A stretch of 64,000 nt of DNA from Flavonifractor sp. An10 (GCF_002161215.1 NZ_NFMB01000005.1:62001-126000), one strand, 5' to 3'; counted from the first letter of the stretch, positions 1-7,915 are shown. Notes: generated by a model from the letters alone, not told the origin. Numbers and translations are program-made.

Positions 1-412
1 CCACCTTGAGGCCGTACTTCTCCGACAGCTCCTCCACCTTTTTCCGGGCCTCCTTCTTCTGCAGGAAGCCGAATTTGGTGGTCTCGGCGCCCAGGATGAT
101 GTTGTCCAGCACGGTGAACACGTCAATCAGCTGGAAGTGCTGGTGCACCATGCCGATGCCCAGGGCCGTGGCGTCGTTGGGGTCGTTGATCTTCACAACC
201 TGGCCGTTTTTCCGGATCTCGCCCGCCTCCGGCTGGTACAGGCCGAACAGTACGCTCATCAGGGTGGACTTGCCCGCGCCGTTCTCCCCCAGAAGGGCGT
301 GGATCTCCCCCCGCCGGAGCTGAAGTGTGATGTCATCGTTGGCGATGATGCCGGGGAACTCTTTGGTAATGTGGAGCATCTCAATGATGTTTTCCGCTTC
401 CATAGTCCTCAT
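1..412 (-). CDS. ABC transporter ATP-binding protein, BMP/nucleoside type (partial)
   Basis: N-terminal ~137 residues of an ABC ATPase; the rest lies left of the window. Walker A (GENGAGKST, about residues 42-50) and a Q-loop region (MVHQHFQLID) are visible. The start chosen is the ATG at 412 because a GGAGG lies 7 nt upstream; a second in-frame ATG at 403 is too far from it. The BMP-family lipoprotein gene just upstream on the same strand marks this as the energising subunit of a nucleoside-type (YufO/NupA-like) importer. That substrate is inferred from the pairing, not from residues. It has its own promoter behind the lipoprotein gene terminator, so the two genes need not be made in equal amounts. 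Confidence 0.9.
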   Translation of the reverse strand, partial: MRTMEAENIIEMLHITKEFPGIIANDDITLQLRRGEIHALLGENGAGKSTLMSVLFGLYQPEAGEIRKNGQVVKINDPNDATALGIGMVHQHFQLIDVFTVLDNIILGAETTKFGFLQKKEARKKVEELSEKYGLKV

Positions 413-438
413 CCCGCCTCCTCCGTAAAGATGTTACT

Positions 439-467
439 ATTATATAATAGCCATGGGTAAATTACAA
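439..467 (-). promoter_or_regulatory. Sigma-A promoter of the ABC ATPase gene
   Basis: On the minus strand TTGTAA (462-467) and TATAAT (439-444) are separated by 17 bp. The -10 sits inside the 14-bp palindrome at 437-450. It lies about 25 bp upstream of the ATPase start. Confidence 0.7.
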
Positions 468-494
468 GAAATTTGTCCCTGTCCGCCCGCACAT

Positions 495-682
495 AAAACT
501 TCATGCGCATTGGGCGCACCACGAAAATACGCAAAGATTCGGGCGCATGAAGTTTTTGCGCATGTGGGCCGTCCCGGCCCGCGCGCTGTGATCTCATGGC
601 CGTGCCGCTGCAAGCGGCACATGGCCAATTTTGCTATGCTTTTGCATAGCAAAACAGGGGGAGCGCTTCGGCGCTCCCCCTG
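495..682. repeat. Cluster of five successive palindromes
   Basis: Between the lipoprotein gene and the ABC ATPase gene there are five inverted repeats: 14-bp arms at 495-508/543-556; GGGCCG arms at 566-580; 8-bp arms at 602-609/613-620; 11-bp arms at 629-639/644-654; and 12-bp arms at 655-666/671-682. The last two abut with no spacer. Only the last is needed as a terminator. The others have no assigned role. Confidence 0.75.
655..682 (-). terminator. Rho-independent terminator of the BMP lipoprotein gene
   Basis: A perfect 12-bp GC-rich stem with a 4-nt loop, followed on the minus strand by TTTTGCT. It starts 22 bp past the lipoprotein stop codon. Confidence 0.8.
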
Positions 683-704
683 TGCAAGGGACATGCGGAT
701 GGTT

Positions 705-1928
705 TTAGATGACGGTGAGGGTCAGGTTGCTCCAGTCGGTGGTATCGAGCTTGGTGTAGTCGTCGTCCACCACCAGGGTGCCGTCCACCATCTGCTGGTA
801 CAGGGCCTCGTACTTCTCCACAGTGAAGGTCTCGAAGCGCCAGGCGTCGTCGCTGGTGGGCAGGGCAACGGCGTTGTCATTCACGCCCAGGGAGGTGGCG
901 GTGCCGCCGATCTCGTCCCAGGTGCCGTCATAGACATGGCCCACAGCCCACTGCACCGCGTCGGACAGGCCCTTCATGGCGGAGGTGATGACGGTATCGG
1001 ACTCGCCGGACTGGTCCACGTCCACGCCGATGACATAGCCGTCATTGGCGGAGGCGGCGGCGGAGATGGACTGGAACATGGAGCCGCCGCAGGCGAAGAC
1101 GATCTGGGTGCCGTTGGCGTACCAGCCGCTGATCATGGTCTGCAGCTCACTGGAGGGCTGGAAGGTGGAGCCGTACTGCCAGGAGTAGTTCATGTCAACG
1201 GTGACGTTCTCCTCGGCAGCCGCGGCGTTGGCGCCCTGGACATAGCCATAGCCGAAGCGGCAGCAGGCGGGGTTGGTGCCGCCGCCACCGCCGGAGAAGC
1301 CCAGCTTGGTGAAGCCGTCCTTCACGGCGGCGTAGCCGGCCAGGTAACCGGCCTGCTCCTCCTTGAAGGCGATGCCGGCCACGTTGGTCAGAACGTTGCC
1401 GCTTTCGTCGCTCAGGGGATAGCCGTCCACGAAGACGAACTTGGTGTCGGGGTTGGCAATGGCGGCGCGGGTCAGGGCAGCCTCCTGCAGATAACCGGCG
1501 CACACCACCACGTCGGCGCCGCCGTTCACGGCGGCCTGCATGGCGTCAAAGCGGTCGTCGTCGGTGGCCTCGTTGCCGTTGGCGGGCTGATAGTACTTGT
1601 AGCTCAGGTCGTTGGCGGCGGCGTACAGCTTCACGCCGTCATAGGTGCCCTGGTTGAAGGACTTGTCCTTCAGCTGGCCCACGTCGGTGACGAAAGCCAC
1701 CTGATAGGTGTTGTCCGCGGAGGTCATGTTGTCGTCGATGGAATCGGGGTCGGTGGCAGCCTCACCGGCGGGCTCCTCCGTATCGGCGGGAGTGGTCTCA
1801 CCCGCGGGCGCGGTGCTCTCAGGCGCGGGGGAATCGCTGGTGCCCTGAGTGCCGCCGCCGCAGGCGGCCAGACCGGCCACCATGCCCAGGCACAGCAGCA
1901 GGGCAAGGAGCTTCTTTGTCTGCTTCAA
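705..1928 (-). CDS. BMP family ABC transporter substrate-binding lipoprotein
   Basis: 407 residues. Lipoprotein signal with lipobox LAAC and lipidated Cys23, then a Ser/Pro/Thr/Glu-rich linker (about 26-70) and a BMP/PnrA fold beginning AFVTDVGQLKDKSFNQGT. BMP proteins (PnrA, BmpA, Med) bind purine nucleosides or related ligands outside the membrane and feed an ABC importer; the ATPase gene follows at 1-412. The start is TTG (1926-1928) with AAGGAAGG upstream. Length is normal for the family plus its long linker. A strong promoter lies at 2008-2036 and a terminator at 655-682. The exact ligand is not readable from the sequence. Confidence 0.93.
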   Translation of the reverse strand: MKQTKKLLALLLCLGMVAGLAACGGGTQGTSDSPAPESTAPAGETTPADTEEPAGEAATDPDSIDDNMTSADNTYQVAFVTDVGQLKDKSFNQGTYDGVKLYAAANDLSYKYYQPANGNEATDDDRFDAMQAAVNGGADVVVCAGYLQEAALTRAAIANPDTKFVFVDGYPLSDESGNVLTNVAGIAFKEEQAGYLAGYAAVKDGFTKLGFSGGGGGTNPACCRFGYGYVQGANAAAAEENVTVDMNYSWQYGSTFQPSSELQTMISGWYANGTQIVFACGGSMFQSISAAASANDGYVIGVDVDQSGESDTVITSAMKGLSDAVQWAVGHVYDGTWDEIGGTATSLGVNDNAVALPTSDDAWRFETFTVEKYEALYQQMVDGTLVVDDDYTKLDTTDWSNLTLTVI

Positions 1929-2007
1929 TGTAATCTACCTTCCTTTCGCAAAAATAGCACAGTTTGGTTCAGACATGTGATCCGCTCCGCCCTGCGCTTA
2001 CGGCACC

Positions 2008-2036
2008 ATTATACCTTATCCCCTCTCAAAGGGCAA
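2008..2036 (-). promoter_or_regulatory. Promoter of the BMP lipoprotein gene
   Basis: Minus strand TTGCCC (2031-2036), 17-bp spacer, TATAAT (2008-2013). The leader of about 75 nt shows no purine-riboswitch architecture. Confidence 0.7.
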
Positions 2037-2090
2037 CCATCTTTTACGTAAAATCACAAATTTTTTTACAAAAGTGTTACATGCAAACAA

Positions 2091-2467
2091 GAGGACTGGC
2101 CCCGGGGGCCAGTCCTCAGCGTGTCGAAAAAGTCTCGCAGAGTTCGCGCCCGCAGGCGCGAAAAAATGGGAATCTGTTTTCTCCGGCGACATGTGCGTCG
2201 GAGAAAACACTTCTCAGGCCGCAAGTGTGGGATTTGTCCGCCTGAAGCGGACAAATCCTGCGCGCGGCGGACTGCAGCCTGTCGAAAAAGTCTTTTCGAC
2301 AGGCTGCCGAACTTTTTGAAACTTCAAAAAAGTTTCAAAAAGTTGTTTGATCCAACGCGAAAGGGAACCCTGACGGTTCCCTTTCACACTATCCCTCCCT
2401 CCGAATCCTTTGGCTGGAGGGTTTATCGACAACCTGAAGAGGACTGGCCCCTGGGGCCAGTCCTCTT
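2091..2467. repeat. Array of nine palindromes between deoC and the BMP gene
   Basis: The spacer 1929-2502 has no gene. It contains nine perfect or near-perfect hairpins in series: 2091-2117, 2145-2160, 2176-2208, 2207-2228, 2230-2258, 2274-2307 (15-bp arms), 2310-2344 (15-bp arms), 2359-2385 and 2437-2467 (15-bp arms). The first and last are almost the same sequence (AGGACTGGCCCC and its complement), so they flank the array like duplicated ends. Hairpins two to five form copy A of the dispersed repeat. The last may serve as the deoC terminator, although no long T-run follows it. Confidence 0.8.
2132..2279 (+). repeat. Dispersed structured repeat, copy A
   Basis: About 148 bp that align with 5094-5242. 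Conserved blocks: TCGCAGAGTTCG at the left end, hairpin loop CGCA, GTTTTC...ACATG...GAAAACACT, GGC.CGCAAGTGTG, and TGCGCGCGGCGG..(T/C)GCAGC at the right end. The stems between the blocks differ from copy B but keep pairing: CGCGCC/GGCGCG, GTTTTCTCCG/CGGAGAAAAC and GGATTTGTCCGC/GCGGACAAATCC. No reading frame is shared between copies. Confidence 0.75.
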
Positions 2468-2502
2468 GTTATAGATGGATGCTGTTTCCCGGGCCGCCGG
2501 GC

Positions 2503-3168
2503 TCAATACCCGCTGGCCTGCTCCCCACGAGCCAGCTTCACAATCCGGGAGGTGCCCAGGCGGTCGGCGCCCAGATCCAGGAAATCCTGGGCGTCCTGGA
2601 GGGTGGCGATGCCGCCGGCGGCCTTGATCTTTACGCCGGGCCCGATGTGCTGGGCAAAGAGGGCCACGTCCTCCTTGGTGGCGCCGCCGGTGGAGAAGCC
2701 GGTGGAGGTCTTGATGTAGTCCGCGCCGGACTCGCTGACCAGCTGGCACATCTTGATCTTCTCCTCCTGGGTGAGCAGGCAGGCCTCCACGATCACCTTG
2801 AGGATACGCCCCTGGCAGGAGGCCTTGATGGTCTTGATCTCCCCCAGCACGTCGTCCCAGCGCTTGTCCTTCACCCAGCCGATGTTGATGACCATGTCGA
2901 TCTCGTCGGCGCCGTTGCGGATGGCGTCCTCGGTCTCAAACACCTTCACCTCGGTGGTGGAGTAGCCGTTGGGGAAGCCGATGACGGTACAGATCTTGAG
3001 ATCGCTGCCCACGTAATCGTTGGCCTGCTTCACGTAAGAGGCGGGGATGCACACGCTGGCGCAGCCGTACTCCAGCCCCTCGTCGCAGATGGCCTTGATC
3101 TGCTCCCAGGTGCTCTCCGGCTTGAGCAGGGTGTGGTCGCAGTGGGCCAGGATGTTCTTCACGTCCAT
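2503..3168 (-). CDS. deoC: Deoxyribose-phosphate aldolase
   Basis: 221 residues, normal length for bacterial DeoC. It cleaves 2-deoxyribose-5-phosphate to glyceraldehyde-3-phosphate and acetaldehyde in deoxynucleoside catabolism (cytoplasm). The TIM-barrel family signatures are present: DHTLLKPES near the N-terminus, VIVEACLL, and the Schiff-base lysine in [11 protein letters not shown] start with GGAGG 5 nt upstream. It lies 29 bp after the DUF362 gene and is probably co-transcribed with it. The nearby BMP importer and the uridine phosphorylase at 38.4 kb suggest nucleoside salvage in this organism, but the deo genes are not grouped here. Confidence 0.96.
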   Translation of the reverse strand: MDVKNILAHCDHTLLKPESTWEQIKAICDEGLEYGCASVCIPASYVKQANDYVGSDLKICTVIGFPNGYSTTEVKVFETEDAIRNGADEIDMVINIGWVKDKRWDDVLGEIKTIKASCQGRILKVIVEACLLTQEEKIKMCQLVSESGADYIKTSTGFSTGGATKEDVALFAQHIGPGVKIKAAGGIATLQDAQDFLDLGADRLGTSRIVKLARGEQASGY

Positions 3169-3197
3169 TTGAATCCTCCCTTTCGATTTCTATGGGT

Positions 3198-4328
3198 TTA
3201 TTTTACCTCAATCAGCTCGTAGGTGCGGCTGCCGACGCCGATCTTCTCACAATGGGCCAGGCACACCCGCCAGTCGGTGTCGGGCATACTGTTGATGAAG
3301 GGGTCGTGGTGGTCGCAGAAGCCCTCCCGGCGGAGCTGCTCGTCCAGATGGGAGCCAGGGATGGGCTGCTGCCGCAGGCAGGCGTCGGCGCAGGCCTGAT
3401 CCAGGGCCACCGGGTCTGCGGAGGCGAACATGCCCACATCGGGCAGGATGGGCACGTCGTTCTCCCCGTGGCAGTCGCAGTAGGGGGACACGTCGATGAC
3501 CAGGCTGATGTGGAACTGGGGCCGGCCGTCCACCACCGCCTTGGCGTACTCCGCCATGCGGCAGCCCAGCTCCTCCATGGCGCAGTCGTTTCCGGCCCGG
3601 ATGGCATCGGTGTTGCACACGGCGATGCACCGGCCGCAGCCCACGCACCTGTTCCAGTTGATGGAGGCCTTCCCCCCATCGTCGAAGGAGATGGCGTCGT
3701 GGGCACACTGGGTGGTGCACTTGCGGCAGCCCACGCAGCGGCTGGCCTTCACCTTGGGCTTGCCCTCAGCGTGCTGCTCCATCTTCCCCCGGCGGGAGCC
3801 GCAGCCCATGCCCAGGTTCTTGATGGCGCCGCCGAAGCCGGTCTGCTCGTGGCCCTTGAAGTGGGACAGGGAGATCACCACGTCCGCCTCCATGATGGCC
3901 TTGCCGATCTTGGCGGTCTGGATGTACTCCGCCCCCGCCACGGGCACCTCCACGTCGTCGTTGCCCCGCAGGCCGTCGCCGATGATCACCTGGCAGCCCG
4001 TGGACAGGGGGGTGAAGCCGTTTTCATAGGCGGCGTCCAGGTGCTCCAGGGCGTTCTTCCGCCGGCCGGGGTAGAGGGTGTTGCAGTCGGTGAGGAAGGG
4101 GATGCCCCCCAGCTCCTTCACCACGTCGGCCACCGCCTTGGCGTAGTTGGGCCGCAGGAACGCCAGGTTCCCCGGCTCGCCGAAGTGCATCTTGATGGCC
4201 ACCAGCTTGTGGTCAAAATCGATCTCCCCGATGCCCGCTCTGCGGATGAGCTTTTTCAGCTTGTCCAGCAGGCTCACGCCCGGACGGCACCGGAGGTCGG
4301 AGTAGTAGACCTTCGCCTGTTCTGACAT
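3198..4328 (-). CDS. DUF362 domain protein with two [4Fe-4S] ferredoxin motifs
   Basis: 376 residues. A DUF362 domain (KMHFGEPGN, HFKGHEQTGFGGAIKNLGMGC) is interrupted by a bacterial ferredoxin-type pair, CVGCRKCTTQC and CVGCGRCIAVC (about 190-235), enough for two [4Fe-4S] clusters. Family members are cytoplasmic iron-sulfur proteins of unproven function, probably electron carriers or redox-linked enzymes. ATG start with GGAGG 9 nt upstream. It is first in a probable two-gene operon with deoC, behind a promoter overlapping the 3' end of the DUF1275 gene. Confidence 0.88.
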   Translation of the reverse strand: MSEQAKVYYSDLRCRPGVSLLDKLKKLIRRAGIGEIDFDHKLVAIKMHFGEPGNLAFLRPNYAKAVADVVKELGGIPFLTDCNTLYPGRRKNALEHLDAAYENGFTPLSTGCQVIIGDGLRGNDDVEVPVAGAEYIQTAKIGKAIMEADVVISLSHFKGHEQTGFGGAIKNLGMGCGSRRGKMEQHAEGKPKVKASRCVGCRKCTTQCAHDAISFDDGGKASINWNRCVGCGRCIAVCNTDAIRAGNDCAMEELGCRMAEYAKAVVDGRPQFHISLVIDVSPYCDCHGENDVPILPDVGMFASADPVALDQACADACLRQQPIPGSHLDEQLRREGFCDHHDPFINSMPDTDWRVCLAHCEKIGVGSRTYELIEVK

Positions 4329-4368
4329 GTGTGTATGCCTCCCGTGAAACAGAGTTGTTAAGCGGGTC

Positions 4369-5064
4369 TTATTTTATACCGCTTTCGCCCCCGCCGCAAG
4401 TGTTTTTCCGCCGGAACATCAGCAAAAATGCCGCAAAAAGCAGCAGGCTGGCGGCCAGCACCGCGCGCCGGCCCCACGCCCCGCTGCACCAGGCCCCCAG
4501 GGCCGCTCCGGCGCAGAAGAACACGATGATGCCGTAATACCGCCCCGCCCGGCGGAGGTCTTCCCGCTCCCCGGTGAGCCAGCCGCGGTAGAGGGCCTCG
4601 GTGCCGCTGCGCAGGTTGCCAGTGCACATGGTGGTGGCAAAGGCGCTGCCCGCCACCTTCCGGAAGCTCTGCACCTGGACGGCACACACGTAGGACACCA
4701 GCACGTTGGCCCCGCTGTCCGCCCACCCGGGCAGAAGGGCCACCGCCACCAGCAGGATCATCTCCGCCGCCACGGTGAGCTGCCGCCAGTGGAGCCGCTC
4801 CCACCTGCCGCAGCGGGCGTGCACCAGCTCGGCGGTCAGCACCCCGGCGGCAAAGGCCAGGATGGGCACCAGGTAGTGGCCCGCGCCGGCCCAGTCCCCC
4901 TCCATCAGCCGTACGCCCAGCAGGACGATGTTGCCGGTCTGGGCGTTGGCGAACACCCCGCCCCGCACCAGGTAGGTGTATGCGTCCAGAAAACCGCCGG
5001 CCAGGGCCAGGACGGCCCCCAGCCGGAAGCTCTCCGACATCTGCCGGGTTTCCACCTGCTCCAT
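4369..5064 (-). CDS. DUF1275 (YoaK-type) membrane protein
   Basis: 231 residues with about six hydrophobic segments. The family hallmark GFLDAYTYLVRGGVFANAQTGN lies near the N-terminus (quoted motif: FANAQTGNIVLLG). YoaK/DUF1275 proteins are polytopic inner-membrane proteins of unknown transport function. The ATG at 5064 is chosen because GGAGGAGGC stands 5-9 nt upstream; a longer frame to 5136 would run into the repeat copy B and adds low-complexity Arg/Ala sequence. It stands alone between the repeat and the DUF362 promoter. Confidence 0.87.
   Translation of the reverse strand: MEQVETRQMSESFRLGAVLALAGGFLDAYTYLVRGGVFANAQTGNIVLLGVRLMEGDWAGAGHYLVPILAFAAGVLTAELVHARCGRWERLHWRQLTVAAEMILLVAVALLPGWADSGANVLVSYVCAVQVQSFRKVAGSAFATTMCTGNLRSGTEALYRGWLTGEREDLRRAGRYYGIIVFFCAGAALGAWCSGAWGRRAVLAASLLLFAAFLLMFRRKNTCGGGESGIK
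4371..4399 (-). promoter_or_regulatory. Promoter of the DUF362-deoC operon
   Basis: Minus strand TTGCGG (4394-4399), 17 bp, TAAAAT (4371-4376). It overlaps the last codons of the DUF1275 gene. Confidence 0.5.
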
Positions 5065-5093
5065 ACGCCTCCTCCTTTCTCCCGCGAAACAGC

Positions 5094-5242
5094 CTCGCAG
5101 AGTTCGTGCGGCCGCAGCCGCGCGAATCCTGTTCAAATCGTTTTCCCCGGGGACATGCGCCTCGGGGAAAACACTGCTCGGCCCGCAAGTGTGAGGCCCG
5201 CCCGTCTCAGACGGGCAGGCCTTGCGCGCGGCGGGCCGCAGC
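5094..5242 (+). repeat. Dispersed structured repeat, copy B
   Basis: Second copy of the element at 2132-2279, same orientation. Hairpins: 5105-5124 (loop CGCA conserved), 5140-5172 (loop ACATGCG, compare ACATGTG in copy A), 5171-5192, and 5194-5222. Stem bases differ from copy A with compensating changes, for example GCG/CGT in A and GGG/CCT in B inside the second hairpin. It fills the spacer between ybaB and the DUF1275 gene. Confidence 0.75.
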
Positions 5243-5248
5243 TCTTTT

Positions 5249-5295
5249 CAAACCGGACGGCGGGGCCTTTAAGGAAGGCCCCGCCGTCCGGTTTG
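5249..5295. terminator. Long hairpin after ybaB
   Basis: A 21-bp perfect GC-rich stem with a 5-nt loop, 7 bp beyond the ybaB stop codon. There is no strong T-run on either strand, so termination is probable but not certain. It also forms the right-hand hairpin attached to repeat copy B, as 2274-2307 does for copy A. Confidence 0.55.
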
Positions 5296-5302
5296 CGTTT
5301 GA

Positions 5303-5650
5303 CTAAAAGGGCAGGTTCAGCCCGCCGGTGAGCTGCTGCATGGAGGAGGCGGAGTCGCTCTCCGCCGCCCGCAGGGCCTCGTTCACCGCCGCCACGATCA
5401 TGTCCTGGAGCATCTCCACGTCCTCCGGATCCACAGCGTCGGGGTCGATGACGACCTCCTTGACCTCCCGCTTGCCGGTGACGGTGGCGGACACCACGCC
5501 GCCGCCCGCCGCGGCGGTATAGGTCTTGTTCTCCAGCTCCTGCTGCATCTTCATCATGTCCTGCTGCATCTTCTGAACCTGCTTCATCATGTTCATGTTC
5601 ATGCCGCCGCCGAAGCCGCCCATGCCGCGGCTGTTGAAACCCTTTGCCAT
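5303..5650 (-). CDS. ybaB: YbaB/EbfC family nucleoid-associated protein
   Basis: 115 residues. Met/Gln-rich helical N-terminus (MMKQVQKMQQDMMKMQQELE), then the YbaB core (VSATVTGKREVKEVVIDPDAVDPEDVEMLQD). These small dimers bind DNA. The ATG at 5650 has AGGAG 8 nt upstream. It starts 15 bp after dnaX, the usual order (scr-dnaX-ybaB-recR in Bacillus). Here the next gene is not recR: the repeat element and a DUF1275 gene follow instead. Confidence 0.95.
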   Translation of the reverse strand: MAKGFNSRGMGGFGGGMNMNMMKQVQKMQQDMMKMQQELENKTYTAAAGGGVVSATVTGKREVKEVVIDPDAVDPEDVEMLQDMIVAAVNEALRAAESDSASSMQQLTGGLNLPF

Positions 5651-5664
5651 CGGTCGCACTCCTT

Positions 5665-7464
5665 TTATTCCTGAATAATAATGTTGTCAAACTGCCTGCC
5701 GAAGGCCAGCAGATCGTCCAAGTTGTCGTGTTCCGCCGGGGCCGCCTGCGGCGGCGGGGCCTTGCCCACCTTCACCGCGCAGCGCACCTCCCCGCCGGTC
5801 TGGGCCGAGGCCAGCCGCCCCAGCTCCTCCAGAATGTGGGGGCCGCCCACCATGGTCTTGGTGAACTCGTCCTGCACCCACAGGGTGAGCACGCCCCCCT
5901 CCAGCCGCCCCTCCACCGCAGAGGGGTTGCACAGGAAGGGGTAGACCGCCGGGAACTTCTTCCGCACCGCCGCCACCAGCCCGGGCCACAGGTTTATGGA
6001 GACTCCGGTGTCAGCCGTACCAAAATCCCCGCCGGGAGGCCGGAGGGGGGCCTCCGGGGGGAACTGGTTCCCCCCGGAAGGCGCATCGCCGGACGCAGTC
6101 CGGCCCGTTGTTTCCGCAGAAACAACATGCGCCTTTGGCCCCGGCTCGTACCCCACCGGCTCGCCCGGTTCGTCGGGCAGGGGCGGGCGCTCCTCCTCCC
6201 AGGGGGGGCGCTCCTCCCTGGCCGGGGTGGACGGAGCCGCCGCAGGGGGCGGCGCCTGGGTCTGGGCCTGGGCCGGCCGCTTCAGGGGCTTCTCCGGCAC
6301 CGCGCAGGCGGCGGGGATGCCCCCCGCCAGCAGCTCCTCCACCCGGCTCAGCCGGGCGTTGAGGGCCGCCGTGCTCTCGTCCAGCGCCGGGTCGCACAGG
6401 CGGATCAGGCACAGCTCCGCATCGGTGCGGCGGCTGCCGCTGCGGGCCAGATCGGCGATGGTGGTCTGGAGCAGGCCCAGCATCTGCACCAGCCGGACGG
6501 TCTGAAACTGGTTGGACAGGCGGCGCATGGTGGTCTCGTCATAGCCGCCGGTGAGCAGGGCCGCGCCCCCCTGGGGGGCGGTCTTGCGCACCAGGAGATC
6601 CCGGGTGAGGGCGGACAGCTCCCCCAGCAGGCTCCCCACGTCCTTGCCCGCGCTGTACAGCCGGGCCAGGGTCTCCAGGGCGCCGGCGGTGTCGCCGCCG
6701 CCGATGCGCTCCATCAGGCCGGCGGTCTCCAGGTTGCCCGCCAGGCCCAGGGCGTCCAGCACCTCCTGCTCCCCGATGGGGCGGTCGGGCCCGGCGCACT
6801 GATCCAGCAGGGACAGGGCGTCCCGCAGGCCGCCGTCGGCCAGCCTGGCCAGCAGCTCCGCCGCATCCCCCCGCAGCTCCATCCCCTCCTGCCGGGCCAC
6901 GTAGGCCAGGCGGGCGGCGATGTCGCCGGTGGAGATGCGCTTGAAGGAGAACTGCTGGCACCGGGACTTGATGGTGGCCGGCACCTTGTGCAGCTCGGTG
7001 GTGGCCAGGATGAACATCAGGTGCTCCGGCGGCTCCTCCAGGATCTTCAGCAGGGCGTTGAAGGCGGCGGTGGACAGCATGTGAACCTCGTCCACGATGT
7101 ACACCCGCTTGCGCACGGCGGCGGGGGTGTACACCGCCTCGTCCCGCAGGGCCCGAACCTGATCCACGCCGTTGTTGGAGGCGGCGTCCAGTTCCAGCAC
7201 GTCCAGGATGGAGCCGCTCTCAATGCCCAGGCAGGAGGGACAGGCGTTGCAGGGGTTGCCGTCCACCGGGTGCTCGCAGTTCACCGCCCGGGCCAGGATC
7301 TTGGCGCAGGTGGTCTTGCCGGTGCCCCGGGTGCCGGTGAAGAGATAGGCGTGGCTCAGACGGCCGGTGGCCACCTGCCGCTTGAGCGTCTCGGTAATAT
7401 GGGCCTGGCCCACCACATCGTCAAAGGTGCGGGGCCGCCATTTGCGGTACAGGGCCTGGTACAA
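5665..7464 (-). CDS. dnaX: DNA polymerase III subunit gamma/tau
   Basis: 599 residues. The clamp-loader ATPase motor. Visible: LYQALYRKWRPRTFDDVVGQ, Walker A GTRGTGKT, zinc-binding cysteines in CEHP...CNACPSC, Walker B VDEVHML, sensor ATTELHKVP and SRCQQF. A Pro-rich linker (about 400-470) precedes the tau C-terminus. Start is TTG (7462-7464) with GAGGTG upstream; a longer frame would overlap the SRP RNA terminator. The gene lies just downstream of the SRP RNA gene and is followed by ybaB. A programmed frameshift giving gamma cannot be judged by eye. Confidence 0.96.
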   Translation of the reverse strand: MYQALYRKWRPRTFDDVVGQAHITETLKRQVATGRLSHAYLFTGTRGTGKTTCAKILARAVNCEHPVDGNPCNACPSCLGIESGSILDVLELDAASNNGVDQVRALRDEAVYTPAAVRKRVYIVDEVHMLSTAAFNALLKILEEPPEHLMFILATTELHKVPATIKSRCQQFSFKRISTGDIAARLAYVARQEGMELRGDAAELLARLADGGLRDALSLLDQCAGPDRPIGEQEVLDALGLAGNLETAGLMERIGGGDTAGALETLARLYSAGKDVGSLLGELSALTRDLLVRKTAPQGGAALLTGGYDETTMRRLSNQFQTVRLVQMLGLLQTTIADLARSGSRRTDAELCLIRLCDPALDESTAALNARLSRVEELLAGGIPAACAVPEKPLKRPAQAQTQAPPPAAAPSTPAREERPPWEEERPPLPDEPGEPVGYEPGPKAHVVSAETTGRTASGDAPSGGNQFPPEAPLRPPGGDFGTADTGVSINLWPGLVAAVRKKFPAVYPFLCNPSAVEGRLEGGVLTLWVQDEFTKTMVGGPHILEELGRLASAQTGGEVRCAVKVGKAPPPQAAPAEHDNLDDLLAFGRQFDNIIIQE

Positions 7465-7494
7465 ACCGGTCACCTCACATACAAATGAAAAATG

Positions 7495-7540
7495 GAGAGG
7501 GGCGGAGGATGCGGAAACGCCGCGTCGCTTCGCCCCTCTC
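7495..7540 (-). terminator. SRP RNA terminator
   Basis: Minus-strand hairpin with 10-bp arms GAGAGGGGCG/CGCCCCTCTC followed by CATTTTTCATTT. It lies 3' of the SRP RNA and 30 bp before the dnaX start. Confidence 0.75.
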
Positions 7541-7552
7541 CCGCCGCGTCCG

Positions 7553-7845
7553 GCGCGTGGCAAGACCGCACACCGGCCTTTGGAGACTGCGCTATGCCCG
7601 TTACCCAGGCAGCCGGCTCAGGAGCGGGAACCCCGCGGCACAGGTCGCGGTCCGCTTAGTGCTGCTCGGTTCCCCGCCTGACACGGTTCACGGTGCGGCC
7701 TTGCGCGGGACCGATCCATCATCGCTGCTTACCTGGGTCAGACGGCACAACGCAGTTCCGGGGGCCGGGATTCATCCCTGCTGTAGCGGGTTGCAGGTAC
7801 AGGGCACCGCTAACTCCCCGACTAGTGCGGCCTTGCCGCGGGCCG
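7553..7845 (-). ncRNA. ffs: Bacterial large signal recognition particle RNA (Alu plus S domain)
   Basis: About 290 nt on the minus strand. The Alu-domain signature GGGGAGTTAGCGGTGCCC...TACCTGCAA.CCGCTA.AGCAGG reads from 7820 to about 7775. The helix 8 region GTGTCAGGCGGGGAACCGAG followed by CAGCACTAAG lies at 7656-7685. The ends pair: GGCAAGGCCGCAC (5') with GTGCGGTCTTGCC (3'). It targets nascent membrane proteins with Ffh. Position beside dnaX matches Bacillus scr-dnaX. Ends are estimated from pairing; the primary transcript probably runs from about 7876. Confidence 0.93.
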
Positions 7846-7882
7846 GGCGCATTCGCGCCGTCCCCGGAAGGCTGGTTTTATT

Positions 7883-7911
7883 ATCATACATCATTTTCGC
7901 CCGATTATCAA
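7883..7911 (-). promoter_or_regulatory. SRP RNA promoter
   Basis: Minus strand TTGATA (7906-7911), 17 bp, TATGAT (7883-7888). The A-rich stretch just upstream (7916-7937) resembles an UP element and is part of the sequence duplicated at the IS ends. Confidence 0.75.
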
Positions 7912-7915
7912 TCCT

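Noticed and set aside
495..682. CRISPR array
   Set aside because: The palindromes have different sequences and no equal-length spacers. No CRISPR or cas genes were found anywhere in the window.
1929..2007. Purine riboswitch before the BMP gene
   Set aside because: The leader is under 80 nt and lacks the aptamer core and pairing stems.
7465..7563. 33-residue N-terminal extension of dnaX
   Set aside because: It would be encoded within the SRP RNA terminator. The TTG at 7464 has a ribosome site and begins the conserved LYQALYRKWRP motif.
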